Origin: Tilletia caries
Lineage: Eukaryota; Basidiomycota; Exobasidiomycetes; Tilletiales; Tilletiaceae
Direction: 5' to 3'
Assembly (NCBI GenBank): GCA_032718865.1
Contig: JALUTQ010000038.1
Span: 992,001-1,056,000, forward strand
DNA: 64,000 nucleotides
This document shows positions 20,698 through 30,522 of this stretch, piece by piece (position 1 is the stretch's first letter; each line of letters opens with the position of its first letter). The notes beneath the pieces were generated by a model. That model was not told the DNA's origin, did not search any database, and saw only the letters and a list, made by a program, of their open reading frames with translations. A program made the translations under genes and the position numbers.

Positions 20698-22796
20698 ATG
20701 GCCGCCGCCGCCGCCGCCGTGCATCCCATCAAGCTCGCCATCATCGGAAGCGGACCCTCGGCCTTCTACGCAGCCACAAGAGCGCTCACCACTCCCGCTC
20801 CGATCAGCGCTGTACACATCTATGAAGCGCTACCGACACCCTTCGGTCTCGTCCGCGCGGGCGTGGCGCCGGACCATCCGGACGTGAAGAATGTCACCCA
20901 TCGGTTCACGGAGGTCGTCAGGTCGGCGTCGGCATCGGCGCTCGGGAGCCGGCATCATGGCGCTGAACAGGCTAGGGAGCGCGGAGGCGAGGGCGCTGCG
21001 AGTGCGGGTACGGGTGGAGCAGGCACGTTCCGGTTCTTTGGCAACGTCCGCGTCGTCGCTGGTCCTTCTTCCCGCAACCCTGCACAGACGGGCGGCACGG
21101 CCCTTGAACTTCCGCTTCAAGAGCTCTTGCGGCATTACACACACATCATCCTTGCGTACGGCTCCGCCCGCGCTCGTACGCTTGGAACACGAGTCGGCGG
21201 GCAAGAGCTGGGCGGGGTATGTTCGGCTTTGGACTTTGTTAATTGGTACAATGGTCATCCGGACGCGCATACGCCCGCAGGATCGGAGGGGGGACGGAGT
21301 GCAGCGGCAAATCCCTGGCTTGATGTCATTCGGCCAGATGCGCGTCACGTCTCCGTCATCGGAGCCGGCAATGTGGCACTCGACGTGGCGAGAATTCTGC
21401 TCCGCGCGCGCACCCCTACATCGACCTTCCTCGCCGGGACCGACATTCCATCTCCTGTGCTCAGTCGACTGGCCGATACGCGGGTGGAGCATGTCAGCAT
21501 CGTTGCGAGACGAGGCGTCGCTCAAGTGGCCTTCACGAACAAGGAGGTCAGGGAGATGCTGACCCTAGGCGAAAGCGAAGGGATCGACTTTGTCCCACTC
21601 TCCAAAGAGTCCGGTGAGCTTGCGCTGGACGACGTGGCGCGGCTGAAGCAACTCTCTGACAGCGCGACGAGGAGCCTCAAAGCTGGCGAATTCGGGTCGA
21701 TGGAGAAGGAGACCTTCACGAAGCACGCATCGGAGCTGGCAGGCGAGCTTAGAATACGGAAGCGGCTCGTCGACTTGTTGATCAAGGGTAGCAAGGCGCC
21801 CAAGCCAGACGCAGCGGGCCATCGCAAGAGCTGGAGCTTGGAACCTTTCCGTGCTCCTGAGGCCATTCTACCCTCTACAAGTTCTGCCTCGGGTGAGGGC
21901 AGCACGCACGGACGAGGATACGTCGGCCAGATCCGATGGTCCGTCACTGAACCTGTACCCTCGAGCTCGAACTCGTCAGCAGACGCCTCACCGAGCCCAG
22001 CCCCAACATCACCATTACAGACACCGACATGGGGTGGCGGTAGCCCGCCTCAGACTACGGAGCCTCAGTGGGGTTCAGTGCGCCCCACAGGCAACACGAC
22101 TACGACGGACACCGATTCGGTGGTGTACAGTCTTGGCTATGTGGGTGCACCTCTGCCTCTGCCGTCTTCATCATCTGAAGCGAGTAAGCAGAATACATCC
22201 TCGCAGACATGGCAGAACATCATCCCTTTCGATCATCGACGGGGTGTGATTAAAAATGAGAAGGGCACGGTGGAGTGGGATTCAGAAGCGATTGCTCAGC
22301 TTGGGTTGAACGAGAACGAGGTGAGTCGCGAGCATGTAGCGCCTGAGCCGACTGTGACACAATCCTTGCTGACCAGGGTGAGAATGTGTCCACGAGTCAG
22401 CTTCCCCACGTATACACGACGGGCTGGATCGGCCGCGGTCCGGTCGGGGTGATTGCAACGACAATGTACGACGCGTACGATACGGTTGACCTTATGCTCT
22501 CGCGGGCATCCTCAGCGAAGACAAGCAAGAAAGTACCCGACCCCACTGCACCTCCTGCTCTCATTCAAGATGCTCTCTTCGCAGAAAGGATAGGGCAGTC
22601 GCCTTCCGAGCGACGGGCTGCATTGAAGCCTAGCAACATAAGCCGGGCGACAGGAGCGGAGTTGGGCATTGGAGGTCTCGCTGGCTCGGTGGTCGAATGG
22701 GAGGACTGGGAGATCGTGGACGAGTTTGAGCGAGAGGCTGGTGCTGTGCATGTACCCGGTGGCAAGGAGCGGGAGAAAGTCCTGACCTTTACATGA
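20698..22796 (+). CDS. ARH1: NADPH:adrenodoxin/ferredoxin oxidoreductase
   Basis: FAD enzyme that passes electrons from NADPH to mitochondrial ferredoxin, for Fe-S cluster assembly and heme A or steroid-type reactions. Two exons (20698-22320, 22377-22796) give 680 residues. FAD-binding motif: KLAIIGSGPSAFYAA (residues ~11-25), followed by YEALPTPFGLVRAGVAPDHPDVKNV. The NADPH-binding part has VIGAGNVALDVARILL, and VEHVSIVARRGVAQVAFTNKEVREM. The end YTTGWIGRGPVGVIATTM lies in exon 2. Length exceeds the usual ~490 because of low-complexity insertions near residues 85-110 and 400-500. The ATG has an in-frame TGA shortly upstream. The N-terminus shows only an Ala run and no clear mitochondrial presequence, so either an unseen 5' exon adds one or targeting is unusual. 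Confidence 0.9.
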
Positions 22797-22878
22797 ACCA
22801 TAGAAATCAACTGCATTTGTAAAGAACAGATCGACGTTCGATGGAGAGGCACGACATAAAGTGATATTGTCACAAAGA
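22797..22878. other. Short convergent intergenic gap
   Basis: Only 82 bp separate the stop codons of the ferredoxin reductase gene (+) and TFB5 (-), so their 3' UTRs probably overlap. Confidence 0.6.
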
Positions 22879-23354
22879 TCAGGACACCTCCATCGTGTAC
22901 GTGTTCTTCTCGAGCTGCATCCAACAGGGTAAGAAGGAGATCGACCCGGTCAGAACTCAGACAGGAAAGAGGAGGAAGGTTTGGAAATGGGGACGGACCA
23001 CGCACCTCTTCCTCGAGATGCTCTCTGATGTATTCGATGAACTTGGCGTTGATGAAGAGATGGGTGGCGTCGAGATCTTGGAGAACAAAGCGATTATTTG
23101 TTGCGGCGGCATCGAGATGGAGGATGAGTTGCTTCAAGGCGGGATCGCTGCAGATGGAGGCAGGTGGGACACGGTTAAGTTACTTAAGGGAGAGCGATGG
23201 GAGACGACTTGGGAGCTTACCAGGTCAAGAGGACGCCTGGAAAGTGACGCAGAAAGGTCAGAAAGGTCGGACTTCGAGTCAGCATACGCAGCGCTCCTGG
23301 AGAAGAGCATCGAAAGGCTCAACCCAGGGCAGGCTCACCTTGGATCGCCTTCAT
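22879..23354 (-). CDS. TFB5: TFIIH subunit Tfb5 (TTDA/GTF2H5)
   Basis: Smallest core subunit of TFIIH. It stabilises Tfb2/p52 and stimulates the Ssl2/XPB ATPase in nucleotide-excision repair and transcription. It is found only by splicing: exons 23354-23339 (16 nt), 23236-23221 (16 nt), 23147-23006 (142 nt) and 22914-22879 (36 nt), all with GT-AG borders, sum to 210 nt and 69 residues, the normal family size. The start MKAIQGVLLTCDPALKQ spans three exons and matches the family pattern (M-x-A-x-K/Q-G-V-L-x-x-C-D-P). The middle has FVLQDLDATHLFIN, equivalent to the conserved D-L-D-x-T-H motif. The last exon encodes LEKNTYTMEVS. Two consecutive 16-nt microexons make it easy to miss. Confidence 0.9.
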
Positions 23355-23483
23355 CTTGACAACCACGTCCACACCCAGAGGGAGCAGGGAGAGTGAGACG
23401 GGAGGGAGGCATTTATGTAGTTGCTGAGTGGTACCGGGGAAGTACCGCCCCAAATCTTCCATACACAGACCCACTTCCACAGA

Positions 23484-23534
23484 GGTTAACCACAGGATGG
23501 TACGGAGATGTTTGAAAAACCACAGGATGGTATG
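23484..23534 (+). repeat. 51-bp terminal-type repeat, copy 1
   Basis: Contains two direct copies of AACCACAGGATGGTA separated by about 15 bp. The reverse complement of a second 51-bp copy lies at 39101-39151. It immediately precedes the MITE-like element at 23543, whose termini resemble it (GGTACGGAGAT shared). It could be an element end or a solo terminus. Confidence 0.7.
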
Positions 23535-23542
23535 CCCCTTAT

Positions 23543-23876
23543 CTTACCATGGGAGGGTACGGAGATTCCATTCGCCGACCTCATCTCGAGGAGAAGAGTG
23601 AAAGTGCTTTCTGAGAAGAAAAGTCTCAGGATACAGAACCCTCTAATCGCAACCAATCGCATCGCAGAAAGGCCTGTTTTGCTCTCCTATAAGCCTCACA
23701 CGCCTACCATTGGATTTTCAGGTCAGTTATTCAGTGTATTCATTCAGGAGCCGCGAGAGCTTCGGCGGTCTGAGGCGGGCCAAAAAAATGGGACTTTTCG
23801 ACCCAGAAACACCTTTGATCTGTGCTTAATGAGATGAGGTCGGCCATACAAGGTCCTCATACCCTCCCATGGTAAG
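23543..23876. mobile_element. MITE-like element with 17-bp inverted ends
   Basis: The ends CTTACCATGGGAGGGTA (23543-23559) and TACCCTCCCATGGTAAG (23860-23876) are perfect inverted repeats enclosing about 300 bp with no transposase. The internal frame of ~110 residues shows no known domain. No clear target-site duplication was identified. Confidence 0.65.
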
Positions 23877-24059
23877 GTAGAATTCGTATGGTGACGGCTG
23901 GGACCGAGATGATCATCGGGACCGGCCTGGCCTTTTAGAGTCCAGAGGTTTTACCCAGACTCAAGGTTGTGGCCATCTCCCAAATTCATTTGTGTATGTT
24001 GTTAGAAATTGGAACAAAGCTTGGGCGATTTCTTTCGGCCGAGAAAAGGTTTCCAAATC
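23877..24059. other. Spacer before the copia-type insertion
   Basis: No gene seen. It ends in AAATC, the left copy of the 5-bp target-site duplication of the following retroelement. Confidence 0.6.
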
Positions 24060-24337
24060 TGTTGGAACCTGTCCTCACGACACCATACATCTCGGCCAAA
24101 CCGGACCGACCTTCCTCCTCACCAGTACTCCGACCTGCACCTCAAGCTCAACAATCAACGGTCCAACAGTCGTCCTCAACATCTACCTTCCTTACTACTT
24201 CACTCTCAGTCTCTCCTATCAGTCTGTCCTGCTTCCTATAAGATCCCTGTAGTCTCTCCATTGCAATCCCATCCCCTAAGCGTTTCCTCTACACTGTGTG
24301 CAGAGTCTGATCCCGGAGATCCTGATCATATTCAACA
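24060..24337 (+). repeat. 5' LTR
   Basis: 278 bp, TGTTGGAACC...TTCAACA. It contains a TATA-like CCTATAAGATCC near 24235, a plausible promoter. It matches the 3' LTR except for two A/G differences (near 24077 and 24154). Confidence 0.93.
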
Positions 24338-24349
24338 GGTTATGAGCCC
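24338..24349 (+). other. Primer-binding site
   Basis: GGTTATGAGCCC directly follows the 5' LTR. It is complementary to GGGCUCAUAACC, the anticodon arm sequence of methionine tRNAs. This resembles the half-tRNA priming known for Drosophila copia, and supports the copia assignment. Confidence 0.7.
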
Positions 24350-24515
24350 TACCTCCCCCTAGCTGGCCTAGAACACAACACACATCCTCTACTCACTTCT
24401 TACATCCCCACGAAGCCCAATCCCCCCATCTTTCTACCTCCTCGACACCATCGATCCTGAGGCCGTCCCGAACCGAGACGAGGAAGCTGGGCCCGTCAAT
24501 CCTCTCGCCGTCGAG

Positions 24516-26081
24516 ATGTACCGGAAGCGCCAAGATCGAGCTGCGTATATCATCGGCTTCAGCTGCAGTCCCTCGATCCAAGCCAAGGTCATCAAGAAGC
24601 ACTCACCGATCGACATGCTCGAGGTCGCCAAGGAGGAATGCCTGAGTGGCTCGTACGCCAACACGGCCCGCTTCCTGAAGCAACTGATCGACCTGGGATC
24701 TGAACCAAAGGAGGACATGCGTGAGCACATCGGCAAAATCGACACCATCTTCAGCAACCTCAATGCCGTCGGCTATCCACTCACCGAGAAGGCCAAGGTC
24801 GTCCACCTCCTCGCCACGCTCCCAAGCAGCTACGGCGGCCTCGCCATGGCCATGGATGTCCTCGGTAGCGCCGCGACCTACGAGCGGCTGCAAGTCCACA
24901 TCACAGAAGAGGAACATCGTCAGCAGCATTACACGGCGCAAGAAAAGAAGGAGACCGCCCTGGTTGCTCACCACGCATCGGCCTTCAAGAACAGCAACGA
25001 CCGCCAGCGCTCTCCCCGACCGGACCGTAGCGGCAAAGGCAACAGCAACGCGCGGTGCGAGTACTGCAAGAAGAAGGGACACGACGAAGACGTGTGTCGC
25101 ACGAAGGAGCGACACGAAGAAGAGGACAACGGCGTCAGTGATCGCGCGGACTATGCGTACACTGGACGCGAGACACACGGCGAGACCATCTACATGGGTC
25201 AAGTCATGCTGTGTACCGACAAGGAAGGAACGAGGTCGCCACTCACCTTCATAGTCGACAGTGGTGCTACCGAGCACATCGTCACCGACCTCCGATGGTT
25301 CACCGAGTTCGAACCCGTCGAGGAGAGTCGCGTCGTCACAACCGCCAACGGAGACCGAATGCCCGTCCTCGAGATCGGAGCCGTCAAGGTCTGTACGGAG
25401 AACGGAGAGATCATCAGTATCAATGGGGCGACGTATGTGCCCGGAGCCGTATCCAACCTACTGTCTGTGTCGAAGATGGTGGATGAGGGTCTCAAGGTCG
25501 TCTTCGCCAAGGACACCTGTCGAGTCACCCGCCCTGATCAAACCTGCGTCGCAACGGCAACACGCAAGGAGGGTCAGTACACGATACACGCGCGCGAGCC
25601 ACAAGACCTCGACGCCGTACTCACCGGCCGCATCAAGCCCGGAACCACACCAGCAGCAGCGCAGGACGCGGCGGAACGCAACCGACCTCTCCTCGACCTG
25701 CTCAACAATCCTGACGAAGGACAAGACATGATCGGTCAGCAAGACATGCATCCGCGAGACGTCGCATACGCTCGCGCCATATTCACCAAGCAGCAAGACT
25801 CCTCCTCCGCGCTCCTCGACTTCGGCCTCGCCGACAGCACCAGTGCCCTTGAGCAGAGGGAGTATCTGCAAGGCAAGAACAAGGAGATCAAGGTCAGCGA
25901 CGCGTCCAAGCCAGAGGGAGACGCGATCCGGATCTCCTACACTCACCGCAACGACCCACTCGGCATCCTGCGCATCAAAGAAGAGGGAGTCGGCATCAGC
26001 ACTAAGTACCTCGCCATCAAGGACCACGAAAACCGCAGCAACATAAGCAACAACACCACAGAACTCACCTTCAGCTACTAG
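24516..26081 (+). CDS. Gag-protease polyprotein of the copia-type element, with unknown C-terminal region
   Basis: Open frame of 521 residues from the first ATG; the frame is open back to a TAG near 24370, so the true start is uncertain. Residues ~1-150 are a helical copia-type gag (UBN2-like: LKQLIDLGSEPKEDMREHIGKI). A CCHC zinc knuckle CEYCKKKGHDEDVC follows at ~180, then the retropepsin active site FIVDSGATEHI at ~245-255, with a protease body to about 370. The last ~150 residues (LLDLLNNPDEGQD... to LTFSY) match no retroelement domain I know, and they replace integrase, reverse transcriptase and RNase H. The frame is intact, so Gag and protease could still be made. It lies wholly between the LTRs. 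Confidence 0.85.
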   Translation: MYRKRQDRAAYIIGFSCSPSIQAKVIKKHSPIDMLEVAKEECLSGSYANTARFLKQLIDLGSEPKEDMREHIGKIDTIFSNLNAVGYPLTEKAKVVHLLATLPSSYGGLAMAMDVLGSAATYERLQVHITEEEHRQQHYTAQEKKETALVAHHASAFKNSNDRQRSPRPDRSGKGNSNARCEYCKKKGHDEDVCRTKERHEEEDNGVSDRADYAYTGRETHGETIYMGQVMLCTDKEGTRSPLTFIVDSGATEHIVTDLRWFTEFEPVEESRVVTTANGDRMPVLEIGAVKVCTENGEIISINGATYVPGAVSNLLSVSKMVDEGLKVVFAKDTCRVTRPDQTCVATATRKEGQYTIHAREPQDLDAVLTGRIKPGTTPAAAQDAAERNRPLLDLLNNPDEGQDMIGQQDMHPRDVAYARAIFTKQQDSSSALLDFGLADSTSALEQREYLQGKNKEIKVSDASKPEGDAIRISYTHRNDPLGILRIKEEGVGISTKYLAIKDHENRSNISNNTTELTFSY

Positions 26082-26180
26082 TAATGGTCGTTCGTTGTTG
26101 TGTTGTTGGCGGTGGCATTGATGATGGTGGTGGTGGTGGATGTGGTAGTCGGAATTTGGTTTGTCTTCACTGAGAGGGAG

Positions 26181-26458
26181 TGTTGGAACCTGTCCTCGCG
26201 ACACCATACATCTCGGCCAAACCGGACCGACCTTCCTCCTCACCAGTACTCCGACCTGCACCTCAAGCTCAACGATCAACGGTCCAACAGTCGTCCTCAA
26301 CATCTACCTTCCTTACTACTTCACTCTCAGTCTCTCCTATCAGTCTGTCCTGCTTCCTATAAGATCCCTGTAGTCTCTCCATTGCAATCCCATCCCCTAA
26401 GCGTTTCCTCTACACTGTGTGCAGAGTCTGATCCCGGAGATCCTGATCATATTCAACA
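26181..26458 (+). repeat. 3' LTR
   Basis: 278 bp, nearly identical to the 5' LTR, preceded by the polypurine tract and followed by the right copy of the AAATC target duplication. Confidence 0.93.
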
Positions 26459-26547
26459 AAATCCAAACCTCACGTATTCCTACACAGCATCCTTCACACA
26501 GTTGGATCTCCCTCAACTCTGACTCAATCTCTCTCCGGTCTTGTGAG

Positions 26548-26891
26548 AAAGATGTGTGACAGTGTGATAGACTAGGGTGTGCAGTTTGAAGCTCGAGAAC
26601 AGCGTCGTTTTCGAGTTCTGACCGAATATGTGCGTCGCGCGCAGGGGTACTTCTTACCCGCCGAGTTTGCCCTTATCGATCTCGCTCAATTCTTGCTCAA
26701 TCTCTCCCAAACCTTCACACCCGTGCTCAGGAACACTGTACCTACCATTTCCATGAATTGAAATAAAAAAATGACATAGTTTCCCCCTGTGTCGGACATC
26801 ATGGTCGTGGTCGGGCAAAGGAAATGATCGGACCTGTCCGAGGCTACTAAGTAAGGTAGAATGCATTTCTCACAGATGATAGCTATTACAT
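26548..26891 (+). repeat. 344-bp tandem repeat, unit 1
   Basis: First of two head-to-tail units that begin AAAGATG. The unit encodes a short frame with RVLTEYVRRAQGYFLPAEF and a conserved 3' block with CCCCTGTGTCGGACATCATG. See unit 2 for comparison. Confidence 0.85.
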
Positions 26892-27236
26892 AAAGATGCT
26901 TGAGAGTGTCATTGACTATCGTGTGATGCTTGATGCTTGCGAGAAGCGGCGCTGGCGAGTTCTGGCTCGATATGTGGCTCGCGCGCAGGGGTACTTCTTA
27001 CCCGCCGAGTTTGACCTTATGAATCTCGCTCAATTCTGGCTCTTTCTCTCTCAAACCTTGACATCCATGATCAGGAAGACTGTATCTATCATTTCTGTCA
27101 ATCTAAATAAAAAAAATGGCAGAGGTTCCCCCTGTGTCGGACATCATGGTCGTGGTCGGGCGCAGGAAGTGATCAGAGCTGTCCGAGGCTACTAAGTAAG
27201 GAAGATTGCATTTCTCAGACATGGTTACTAGTACAG
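26892..27236 (+). repeat. 344-bp tandem repeat, unit 2
   Basis: Diverged second unit. It retains RVLARYVARAQGYFLPAEF in the same frame and the same 3' block; a third AAAGATG follows at 27237. The two short frames keep 30 or more identical residues, although the DNA has many differences. Whether they are parts of a gene is unknown. Confidence 0.85.
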
Positions 27237-27522
27237 AAAGATGACTCTCAGGCTTGCAAACCATTTGAATTCTCAGGATGTATTCGCGGGCCGCTGCCAA
27301 CGTGGCCATCTCCAGAACTTCTGAACGTCCTTTCCTTCTTTTCGGTTTCGCTCTTCCTCATCAAGAACCAGCATGTAGCGGGCCTGAAAGCACTCTCCTT
27401 CGCATTGTTCTTCTCCACCACCTGTAGCATAGGCTCGATGACTCTCTCAGAATGACTCGGCATGATCCTGAAATCAATTTCAAAAATTCCATTCGCCCGG
27501 ACGTAGAAGCCTTTCGCATCCA

Positions 27523-29725
27523 TCAGAATGAGTGTTCGGTGTTGTCCGCGCCCATCGCACTCGTCCCGCTGCTTCCGCTGTAAATGATCGGAGACAATGT
27601 CGGACAATCAGTAATCTGATGCACTAAGCCGTAGGGTATACTCATTCTCCGACAATAGCTCACCTGCTGACAGCCTGGACCATCCGGTCGGTATACGCAG
27701 CTCCGCTCTACTTCTGATGAGTGAGCACGTCGCAGCCGAGCTCCTTCTCCCGTCGCTGGATCAAGTTGACATACGCCAACATACCCTCCATCTTGAACCG
27801 TGTGCTGATCTCGTGGGTGACCATTCACCATGCCGGTGGAGTGCAGACCTGCGAGCGAGATGAGTTGCAAGACGAAGCCTGACTCGGCCAGATCCCAGAT
27901 GAAGGACTTGACGAAGAGGGACAGCAATAGATTCATCAGTGTGGAGCGAGAGGACTCGAAAGCACAATGAAGAGCAACGAGACGCACCGTTGAAGCCATG
28001 CCAACTCCAGTTGAAGCTCGGACTCAGATTGTACACCAGCCACTTGCCAGGGAACTCCTCATGAATCTCCCCCGCAAACCCGCGAGCCTGATCCAAGTCC
28101 GGCGTCTTGGTCTCCAGCCACAGCAGATCCGAGTACGGCGCAAAGGCCTTGACACGCTTGAGTGCGGGAGCGACGCCACCTCGGAAGTGGTAAGAGCCTT
28201 CCTTTGTCCGGGGTGCGTTCCAGCTCCGGTGTGGGAGCTTGTCGGCACCGCCGAATACCTTGGCGGCGATGGCCCGCGCTTGGGAGATGGGTACCAGGCT
28301 GGAGGACGCCTTCGCTGCGGCGGCCAGTTCGGATCGATATGCTTCGATGCCAGATGCATTGTTTGCATTGTGATCGATCACAGCTGCGAATGAGGGAGGC
28401 GATAATGATGGAAATCAGCTCAGGTGGCCCAAAGTCATGAATAGAGGAAGTCATGTCGTACCTTCATCCCACGTCTTCAGTGTGATGCCGTCCATCCACT
28501 CCTTCTCAACCTGACCCAACTCGGCGCCCACTTTACCCGCAGCGTCCGCCTTGGCCAACGTGTCCGCAAGACTGAGCTTGGACCCGTTCGCATCGTCCCA
28601 GCCGACGACACCCAGCACAAACTCGTGGTCACAAGCGTCGATGGTGCTCGAGATGAGCTTGGCCGACTCGGAGTCCATGCGGGCAATGACGAGGTTGGAG
28701 GCGCCGAGAACGTCCCAGGCGAGACGGCAAGTTACGAGACGGTTGATGTGCTCAGAGGTGGGGACAAGAACTTTTCCTGCTTGATGACCACACTGATTCA
28801 AGCAGGAAACGTTTTAATGCCTTCTTTCCTGAAACCTAGCTTGGGCTTTCGAAAATCTCACCTTCTTTCCGCCGTGCAGCTGGTCTTCCAATTAGATTGC
28901 TGCCGCGCCTTGAGATAAAGCGAAACATGAGTGTGAGAAAGGTTGGACTACATGCTCCACAGGACGACGTGACACGGTACTTACATGCTCGGCGAAGAGC
29001 TTGGCCAGCTTCAGCACAGTGCTTAGACCACCGTGTCTGCAAACGCGGTTGAACAGGGGTCGTCAGCTTGAAGTACATGCGCATCAAACTACATTTCCTT
29101 TCCGCGCGGTGATGAAGAAACTCACTCAGTGTCAGCATCAGCAATGATGGGTCGAAGGTAGTCCACCCACGGCTTCTCAGCGCGCTGCTCAGGCGAAAGT
29201 TGACACCTCTCGTCGTAGTGTTTACGGTAATGGGAAAGTTGCGCCTTGAACAGACGCTGACCCTGGTTCGGTACCGTCGTGTACGGGTAGTCCGCCAAAT
29301 CCGGCCCGACCTCGTTGTTGCAGGTCGTCAGAACAGAACTGGTCGCCCAGCCGGAGACATAGACGACTTCCTGGTTGTATGCCATTTGGGACTGTTGGAT
29401 GGGATCAATGGCGCCCATGGTGTGCACCGGCTTGCGCTCCTTGGCGCGCTCTGAGAGCAATGCGAAGAGCTTGTCAGCGGGGAGAGCCGACTGAGGAGGC
29501 TGCACGGGCATTGACCCTCGCTTGGTCACAACTGAATGGGCAGTGCATGGGCGCCGCAGCAGATCGTAACACCAGAAGACAGATCCAGATGAGCTCGCGC
29601 TGATTTGTACGATGAAACCTGCGCCATTCAGGCGGGACGAAATCTCACCTTGATGCCCTTGAATCGAGGACTGTCCCACCATTCCTGTACCGCCTTCACA
29701 CGAGCTTGAACTCTTCCGTTTCTTG
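27523..29725 (-). pseudogene. Decayed isocitrate lyase gene
   Basis: Relic of the glyoxylate-cycle enzyme that splits isocitrate to glyoxylate and succinate. On the minus strand, most of the family alignment is recognisable: VQEWWDSPRFKGIK near 29670, VSGWATSS, HYDERCQLSPEQ, GHGGL-like HGGLSTVLKLAKLF, KCGH-AGKVLVP-SEHINRL, WNAPRTKEGSYHFRGG, YNLSPSFNW, FVLQLISLAGLHSTGM and the SSGTSAMGADNTEHSF end. Lesions: a one-base shift near 29708; loss of an AG acceptor near 29556 (the conserved exon follows TG); TAA in place of the His before the EDQ motif (28892-28894); a 7-nt insertion shifting frame near 27825; and TAG replacing Trp in HQKWSGA (27708-27710). KKCGH has become GKCGH, and the conserved ADTGHGG has Glu for Gly. 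It cannot encode an active lyase; a functional copy presumably exists elsewhere. Confidence 0.88.
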
Positions 29726-30522
29726 CTCGACAGTCGGGCTTTGAAGCGGCAGCGGGGCAGGCGGAGGCACCAGCGAGCGCAGCTACACTCCTCGCTGCCG
29801 CTGCGGAGCTTGTGTCATCTGGAAATGAGCTGCGCCTGGCTTGAGGTCTTTCTCGAGACCGGGCAGGCTCTGTTCCTGCTCAGCGGATGCGAAGTTGGGG
29901 AAGGCAGCGATCACTTCCTCGCACGGGTTTGTCGAGGCGGTCGATGTGAATTTGAGTGTACCGCGGTGAAAGGTGCTGGATGGAGCAGTCTGCGAAGTAG
30001 CATAGAGTGGAGGCAGAAAAAGGGGAAATAGAAGGGAGAAGCGTCAACCTTTATATAGCCACAACCTTGCGGTTGATGAGAAGAAGCGCCTGCGAGGGAA
30101 AATGGTCAGCTTGTCTTCTCATATATCGTGTGGCCTGTCCAAAGCCAACGCTTCGAATACTGGAGAGACTTGGTGAGCTGCAAGTGCGTTGGATGAGTGA
30201 GTGGTGGTCAGGTTCCCAAAAAACTCATTTCCCTCATCTGGCGAGATGGAGAGCGCGAGCTGGATAAACTCGACACTCGTACATTGTCTGGACGAACCGA
30301 ATGAGAGACGGGCAGGAAGAGAGAGCATGCGCGAGAAATAGCTAGGTCATAAAACCCTTCATCGCTGAGCTGATTAGTTGACGGCTGACGCGCCTGCGAC
30401 TTTACCGCCGCGGCATCCTCAAAATCCCTGCGTAGTGAGACTGATGATCAACGGTCTGACACTGCGAGAAGTGTGTGAGAGATAGTAAACTCACCACGAC
30501 TCGAAGACGAGCACCTCTCTCC
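29726..30522. other. Upstream flank of the lyase relic
   Basis: No intact gene. On the minus strand a frame of ~55 residues around 29960-29790 (AFPNFASAEQEQSLPGLEKD) has coding-like composition but ends at a stop and connects to nothing. It may be part of another relic. The rest is featureless. Confidence 0.4.

Larger units (their letters stand above)
24060..26458 (+). mobile_element. Deletion-derivative Ty1/copia-type LTR retrotransposon
   Basis: Complete insertion of 2399 bp. Two 278-bp LTRs (24060-24337 and 26181-26458) start TG and end CA, differ at only two positions by eye, and are flanked by the duplication AAATC (24055-24059 and 26459-26463). A primer-binding site follows the left LTR, and a purine tract (gagagggag) precedes the right LTR. 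The single open frame encodes gag with a zinc knuckle and an aspartic protease. No integrase, reverse transcriptase or RNase H is present. The LTR similarity indicates recent mobilisation, presumably with enzymes supplied by a full-length relative. Confidence 0.92.

Noticed and set aside
29790..29970. Possible N-terminal remnant of a short-chain dehydrogenase (LPGLEKDLKPGAAH)
   Set aside because: Only a short partial resemblance from memory, no glycine motif follows, and the frame ends in a stop.
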